From contig CAUHGY010000007.1 of the NCBI GenBank assembly GCA_959605945.1, forward strand, positions 1-43,380: 43,380 nucleotides of DNA. Direction: 5' to 3'. Made by a program: the position numbers and the translations under genes. Source of the stretch: an uncultured Clostridia bacterium. GTDB taxonomy: Bacteria; Bacillota; Clostridia; Christensenellales; Borkfalkiaceae. Below are positions 39,335 through 43,380 of this stretch, one piece after another. The notes under the pieces are model-generated. The model ran no database searches. It was not told where the DNA came from and worked only from the letters and a program-made list of their open reading frames with translations. Within the stretch, counting starts at the first letter, position 1; every line of letters starts with the position of its first letter.

Positions 39335-40294
39335 CTATGCATCCGTCATGATTGAAAAAAGCGTCTGCCACATTGCGGCGTTAGGCTCTGTCCGTCCGAT
39401 TTTTATATTGTAATCGGCGTCAGTCAGCATGTCGACGGCTTTTTTAAGAGCGCGTTTTTTGAACATAGCGCTCTGCTGCAGCGTTTTTTTGACTGCAAAC
39501 TCCTTAATTCCGAGAAGGCCCGAAAGCTCTGCAGCGCTTTTGTTGCTTATGGCTACGTGAAGTAGCCGCCGATAATAATTATACACGCTTATCAAAATGC
39601 GCTGCGGCGTTTCTCCCTTAGACAACATATCGTTTATGATATTCAACGCCTTATCGAATTTTTTTCTGCCGACACAGTCGGTCATTTCGTAAATTTTATG
39701 TTCACTGTCGCGCGAAACCAACAGGTCAACGCACTCGTCGGTGACCGTTCCGCCCGCGGCATAAGCTATAAGTTTATGAGTCTCGCACTCTATTCTCGAC
39801 ATATCGTCAAGACAGTAATCTGCAATGAGCTCCGCAGCCGACCGTTCTATTTCAACGTTTCCCGCCGCGCATTCAGCCGCTATCCATTGCAGGATAACGC
39901 GCCTGTCTGCCTTGCCGCAGTCAACCGTAAGAACAGACGGGAATTTTTTAAGCGGTTCCGATATTTTTTCATTTACCACCGCAAAAAGACTTTCTTCCGG
40001 CGGGTCGTCGAGAAACTGTTTAAGTTCGCCTTTGAGATCGTTTTTTTCGGGATAAAATTCTCTTATTACGGTAAGACGAAATTTGCTCATAAACGGATAT
40101 GCTCTAAGCGACGGAACAAGTTCTCCGACAGCGGCCGTACCGTCGAAAAAAGCATAATTCAAGTCCGGTTCGGATATTTTATTTTTTAAAAGCTCCGTAG
40201 CACGCGTCCTGAAAAATGCGTCTTCGCCCTCTATAAGAAAGACCGAGCGATCCGGATTCCCGTTTATGTATTTTTTAAATTCGGTATATTTCAA
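39335..40294 (-). CDS. holA: DNA polymerase III subunit delta
   Basis: 319 residues with a TTG start at 40294 (GGGAG seven nt upstream). Delta is the clamp-loader wrench that opens the beta clamp. Features: an N-terminal segment VFLIEGEDAFFRTRATELL, a DNA_pol3_delta fold with ADRRVILQWIAAEC and LIADYCLDDMSRIECETHKLIAY, and a C-terminal helical collar (PQRILISVYNYYRRLLHVAI, KKTLQQSAMFKKRALKKAVD). The ATP motif is absent, as is normal for delta. It has its own promoter after comEC, a common Firmicutes neighbour pair (comEC-holA). Confidence 0.94.
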   Translation of the reverse strand: MKYTEFKKYINGNPDRSVFLIEGEDAFFRTRATELLKNKISEPDLNYAFFDGTAAVGELVPSLRAYPFMSKFRLTVIREFYPEKNDLKGELKQFLDDPPEESLFAVVNEKISEPLKKFPSVLTVDCGKADRRVILQWIAAECAAGNVEIERSAAELIADYCLDDMSRIECETHKLIAYAAGGTVTDECVDLLVSRDSEHKIYEMTDCVGRKKFDKALNIINDMLSKGETPQRILISVYNYYRRLLHVAISNKSAAELSGLLGIKEFAVKKTLQQSAMFKKRALKKAVDMLTDADYNIKIGRTEPNAAMWQTLFSIMTDA

Positions 40295-40315
40295 GACCTT
40301 TCTCCCACTTATATC

Positions 40316-40344
40316 ATTGTATCATTTTTTTTTCGCTTTTGCAA
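40316..40344 (-). promoter_or_regulatory. Promoter of holA-cdaA
   Basis: Minus strand: TTGCAA (40344-40339), 17-nt spacer, TACAAT (40321-40316), about 22 nt before the holA start. Confidence 0.65.
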
Positions 40345-40360
40345 CCAGTTTATAAAAGAC

Positions 40361-42499
40361 TTATGCGGAAAATTCGTAAAAATAATTCCCCCGGCTTTCG
40401 GCATCGGCAAAAACCGGATTGCGGCGATAAACGACCTGCTCCGTTGCCCGATAAACAGCAAACAACCGTTCCTCGCAGTCGGCCGCAACCGTTAACCTGT
40501 AACTCCCTCCGGCGCCGTAATCTTCAAATCCGCCGCCTAACTCGGAAAATACAATTCCGCGTTCTTCTTCAACGGAAAACTCAACCGCGTAGCCTTTGGC
40601 AACAAAACTATAATAAATTTTACCGGCAGACACGCCGTCGCCTGCGCCGCAGAAATAAAAGGTCATATCGGGAAATGATTTTTCAAGCACGGCTTTCTGC
40701 AAATCATCCTCTTCTGCGCAAATATAAACATTGTCAAAAGAGAATACGGCGCGGAGACGCGTTATGGCTTGATGGCAATCGGTCTGATACAGACTTTTCG
40801 GAAAAAATAATTTGTCTATCCTGCCGATACCCGATGATTTCGCCGCCCGACGCAGCCCCGATAACGACGCGGAAGTAACGCCGTTAACGATAAGAGCGTT
40901 TTCGTCTGCCATAATAATTGTAGACATAAATCCGCTGCCCGTCACATATACCTTTATTCTGTCTTTTGCGGCAAAATAACCGATAGCGCTTCCCGCCGCG
41001 CACACGGCAGAAAGAACAATAATGACCGCAAATTTTAACGCTTTTTTCAAATTTATGCGATCGGAACATAATATCGCCGCGCCGTAATAAGGAATACAGA
41101 ATATTCCAAGCGAAAAACCTCCTACAATAAAAAATCCGTAATCCAATGCGGTTATAAGAAAATTAACGCCTTTCAGCAAAAAGCCGCTGACGAAAAGAGT
41201 TACATGCGGAATTGCGGCAATACCGCCCAACAAGACAGTGGTAAAAGTCAGAATGTAAAGCACTCCCGAAAAAGGAATAAACACCAGGTTAAAAAGCACC
41301 GCAATCAAAGAAACTTCGCCGAATGCGGCAAGACTTACGGGAATGCTTACCGTCTGCGCGGCAAAGACGGCGCCGAGCGACGACGCCAGTTTCGCGGGGA
41401 GAAAAAAGAACAGTTTTGCAAAAGGTTTAGAGAGAAATATCATTCCCGCGGCGACAATAAAAGAAAGCTGAAACCCCACGCAAAATACCTGCAGCGGAGA
41501 AATCAGCACCACGGCAAGCGCCGCAAGACTTATAGAGTTGATGCCGTCATATTTATTGCCCGTTGCTCCTGCTGCAAGAAGCACTGCCGACATTATTGCC
41601 GCCCTCACGGACGACGAAGAAAATCCGCAAACGCCCGAATAGAAAAACAGCGCGGGAACAACTATCAGAAGTCTCAATGTTCTTCCGCAGCGCAATTTTG
41701 ATAAAATAAAATTAAGAGCAGTCGCCAGAAACCCCACGTGCAGACCCGATACTGCAAAAATGTGAGCTATGCCGGCATTTCTGTAGCCGGTAAGAATTTC
41801 TTCATCCATATAATCTGAATTTCCGCACAGCATTGCGTAAGCAACGGCAAACTCTTCACTGCCCAGCCCTTCCGAAAGGGTATTACGGAAAAATAAATTT
41901 ACTTTTTCAAATACTGTGGGTTTATAATCTGTTTGCGTCAGTTCGTCGGCATTTACATAGGCATCGTATTTGACGTTTTCCGCCATAGGATAAACATTCA
42001 ATTTATATTCGTAAATAACGTCTTTGTCATAAAGCGCGGCATTGAAAGACACAATGCTTCCTACATCAAAGCCGCTATTGCCCGACACATAAAGATAAAT
42101 GTCGTAACCGAGCCGGCCGTTATAAGCTCCTCGCACTTGTGCCGAAGTGATGACAAACCGTTCGCCGGAATCCGTTTTACGCGCATCGGAGATTCTTCCC
42201 GTAATAAAAAGAGTAGGACTGCCGAGATCGGCATTCTTATAATTTATTGTCTTTAAGGTAAAAGCCCCTCCGCCGAGTAAGAAAACAGTTAAAAAGACCG
42301 CCGTAAAAAGTAAATTGCGTTTAAAAAGACTGCATTTTAAACCGAAAATACAAAAAAGGAAAATACATATCAAAAAGACGCATGACAAAAGAATGCACCC
42401 GATAATATTTCCGAGCACGGCAAAGCAGGAAAAAACCACACCCGTTACGGCTGAAAGAGCCATAAAAAATACGGGTCTGAAATTCATTATTTTTCTCAT
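40361..42499 (-). CDS. comEC: ComEC/Rec2 family DNA uptake channel, C-terminal domain degenerate
   Basis: 712 residues from ATG 42499; a longer frame from 42571 starts upstream of the promoter and is rejected, and ATG 42487 is an alternative. Order: N-terminal membrane helices and DUF4131 region (about 1-190), then the Competence channel domain (about 215-490) with GYRNAGIAHIFAVSGLHVGFLA, CGFSSSSVRAAIMS and a series of helices, then a C-terminal soluble domain. That last part aligns in position with the metallo-beta-lactamase domain (IKVYVTGSGFMSTIIMADEN) but shows no HxHxDH motif. ComEC brings single-stranded DNA into the cell during transformation. No comEA or late competence genes are nearby. 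Confidence 0.9.
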   Translation of the reverse strand: MRKIMNFRPVFFMALSAVTGVVFSCFAVLGNIIGCILLSCVFLICIFLFCIFGLKCSLFKRNLLFTAVFLTVFLLGGGAFTLKTINYKNADLGSPTLFITGRISDARKTDSGERFVITSAQVRGAYNGRLGYDIYLYVSGNSGFDVGSIVSFNAALYDKDVIYEYKLNVYPMAENVKYDAYVNADELTQTDYKPTVFEKVNLFFRNTLSEGLGSEEFAVAYAMLCGNSDYMDEEILTGYRNAGIAHIFAVSGLHVGFLATALNFILSKLRCGRTLRLLIVVPALFFYSGVCGFSSSSVRAAIMSAVLLAAGATGNKYDGINSISLAALAVVLISPLQVFCVGFQLSFIVAAGMIFLSKPFAKLFFFLPAKLASSLGAVFAAQTVSIPVSLAAFGEVSLIAVLFNLVFIPFSGVLYILTFTTVLLGGIAAIPHVTLFVSGFLLKGVNFLITALDYGFFIVGGFSLGIFCIPYYGAAILCSDRINLKKALKFAVIIVLSAVCAAGSAIGYFAAKDRIKVYVTGSGFMSTIIMADENALIVNGVTSASLSGLRRAAKSSGIGRIDKLFFPKSLYQTDCHQAITRLRAVFSFDNVYICAEEDDLQKAVLEKSFPDMTFYFCGAGDGVSAGKIYYSFVAKGYAVEFSVEEERGIVFSELGGGFEDYGAGGSYRLTVAADCEERLFAVYRATEQVVYRRNPVFADAESRGNYFYEFSA

Positions 42500-42527
42500 A
42501 AGCGTTTTTCTTTTGTTTAACGCCTTA

Positions 42528-42556
42528 ATAATACTTAAAACGGTAAAATTTGTCAA
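42528..42556 (-). promoter_or_regulatory. Promoter of comEC
   Basis: Minus strand: TTGACA (42556-42551), 17-nt spacer, TATTAT (42533-42528), ending about 28 nt before ATG 42499. It decides the comEC start. The stretch 42500-42869 holds this promoter, the tRNA-Glu promoter, and two hairpins (AAGAGC / GCTCTT near 42677-42691; GCGGGT / ACCCGC near 42792-42816), with no supported gene. Confidence 0.75.
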
Positions 42557-42823
42557 ATGCAACGGTTGCAAAATCTATATTTTTTTGGTACAATTATTAT
42601 ATAGCCTGCGCTGTTCGATAGGAAAAGCAAAAAAAATCCACAGATAATAATAAAAAGAAAGCCGTTGTCTGTATTGAAGAGCGGAGCTCTTGGTTTTTGT
42701 TTTCAAGACCTTTTTAAGAGATGCAGAAACAATAAGCGCGGCATTCGCCTGTTTACGAAACGGGTTATTATTTTCTTTTCCGTCGGCAATCGCGGGTTTT
42801 TTAAAAAAATACCCGCAAATCGT

Positions 42824-42852
42824 TTGCAAAACCCTTTGCGTTATGATACAAT
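42824..42852 (+). promoter_or_regulatory. Promoter of tRNA-Glu
   Basis: TTGCAA (42824-42829), 17-nt spacer, TACAAT (42847-42852), ending 17 nt before the tRNA. Confidence 0.7.
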
Positions 42853-42869
42853 ATGAAAGCATTTTATGC

Positions 42870-42944
42870 GGCCTCATGGTCAAGCGGTTAAGACGCCGCC
42901 CTCTCACGGCGGAAACTGGGGTTCGATTCCCCATGGGGCTACCA
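42870..42944 (+). tRNA. tRNA-Glu (anticodon CTC)
   Basis: Acceptor GGCCTCA / TGGGGCT (with G-T pairs), anticodon stem CCGCC / GGCGG with loop CTCTCAC (anticodon CTC, reading GAG), T loop TTCGATT, CCA encoded at 42942-42944. Confidence 0.93.
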
Positions 42945-42986
42945 AAAAAGCCGGCTGCGGAAAATTTCCGCAGCCGGCTTTTTTAT
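42945..42986. terminator. Strong bidirectional terminator
   Basis: A nearly perfect palindrome, GCCGGCTGCGGAAA / TTTCCGCAGCCGGC, flanked by A6 on the left and T6 on the right. It can end tRNA-Glu on the plus strand and the deacetylase gene on the minus strand. Confidence 0.92.
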
Positions 42987-43023
42987 TTTACATACGATTT
43001 AATTTCAACAGCAATTCGCCCGT

Positions 43024-43380
43024 TTAAGCGTCTATTTTTACCGTCTCGCCGGATTTTATAAGATAATTCTTATATTCAATCTCAACGTAATAATCGTCGG
43101 CCGTGGGATTATAAATCATATTGCCGTCGATGCTTGTTTCCAAACGGTAAAATCCCGTGACATAATCGTAAAGCCTGCCGTTAGTGGCAAAATAAAGCTG
43201 ATCGCCGAATTCCGAAAAACGCTGCAAAATTTCTTCCATTCTGTTCCAATTCGAGTTATCTTCAAACTCATAGCTGTGCCCCCATAAGTAAAACACCAGT
43301 GGAACAGTGTACGGTTTTCTTAATTCGATGTTTTTATATTCTTCGATGAGAGCGAATGCCCTTTCGTCATCATGATGGCA
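43024..43380 (-). CDS. Polysaccharide deacetylase family protein (C-terminal part)
   Basis: The frame stays open from the window edge to TAA at 43026-43024, giving the last 118 residues. The segment LVFYLWGHSYEFEDNSNWNRMEEIL followed by LYFATNGRLYDYV matches the C-terminal half of a group of clostridial polysaccharide deacetylase (NodB-fold) proteins, with a short beta-rich tail after it. These enzymes remove acetyl groups from cell-wall or other glycans. The catalytic Asp and His residues lie mostly outside the window, so activity cannot be judged. Confidence 0.7.
   Translation of the reverse strand, partial: CHHDDERAFALIEEYKNIELRKPYTVPLVFYLWGHSYEFEDNSNWNRMEEILQRFSEFGDQLYFATNGRLYDYVTGFYRLETSIDGNMIYNPTADDYYVEIEYKNYLIKSGETVKIDA

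Noticed and set aside
42575..42934. 119-codon minus-strand frame
   Set aside because: It runs through tRNA-Glu on the opposite strand and through promoters; a chance frame.
1..43380. CRISPR arrays, insertion sequences, transposases, rRNA
   Set aside because: No regularly spaced repeats, no transposase-like frames with terminal inverted repeats, and no rRNA sequence were seen.

Overview
The window looks like chromosomal DNA of a low-to-mid GC Gram-positive anaerobe, most likely a member of Clostridia (Bacillota), possibly an uncultured gut lineage. Reasons: strong TTGACA-N17-TATAAT promoters, GGAGG-type ribosome binding sites, occasional TTG starts, tightly packed operons, and a Firmicutes-style gene set (cdaA, nrdR, recX, comEC, holA, MATE and NMT1-type ABC transporters). 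The species cannot be named from sequence alone.

Layout. 1-675: 5' part of a Dam/D12-type adenine methyltransferase with an N-terminal helix-turn-helix, cut by the window edge. 676-1210: a gene-poor stretch with a possible gene remnant, then tRNA-Ser. 1530-2459: nrdR and a dCMP deaminase (deoxynucleotide control). 2572-2880: a DUF1294 membrane protein. 2884-5562: a coupled minus-strand set (IMPACT/YigZ protein, recX, NAD(P)HX repair enzyme). 5613-8240: valS, interrupted by two in-frame stop codons. 8357-10940: a plus-strand NMT1-type ABC importer that shares an overlapping promoter region with valS. 11109-14499: a Na/Pi cotransporter and a MATE exporter. 14660-26494: an eight-gene arginine operon, argG-argH-argC-argJ-argB-argD-argF-carB, behind a consensus promoter with candidate ArgR boxes; the last gene is a fusion of carB with a dapF-like epimerase. 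26795-29408: a K+/H+-type antiporter with a small acidic ORF, and a lytic transglycosylase. 29434-29623: tRNA-Leu and tRNA-Ala. 29972-34260: accessory genes (a TIGR04076 protein, a Gfo/Idh/MocA oxidoreductase divergent from an AraC regulator, a frameshifted hypothetical gene) and tRNA-Pro. 34539-42499: a minus-strand series of comEC, holA, cdaA, an unlisted 45-residue membrane protein, DUF1015, aspartate kinase and malic enzyme. 42870-43380: tRNA-Glu and the 3' part of a polysaccharide deacetylase.

How it works together. The arginine operon encodes the cyclic (ArgJ) route from glutamate to arginine plus the large subunit of carbamoyl phosphate synthetase, but no carA glutaminase lies beside it. 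The cdaA operon makes c-di-AMP. An antiporter carrying the RCK_C type of domain that binds c-di-AMP in other Firmicutes lies about 10 kb away.

Most unusual points: (1) valS has TAA and TGA four codons apart, at the junction of the catalytic core and the editing domain, with the rest of the reading frame intact; (2) a CarB-DapF fusion whose epimerase half has Gly in place of one catalytic Cys; (3) a 45-residue single-pass membrane protein in the place next to cdaA where cdaR is usually found; (4) ComEC with a C-terminal domain lacking metallo-beta-lactamase metal ligands; (5) a frameshifted hypothetical gene at 33241-33989.
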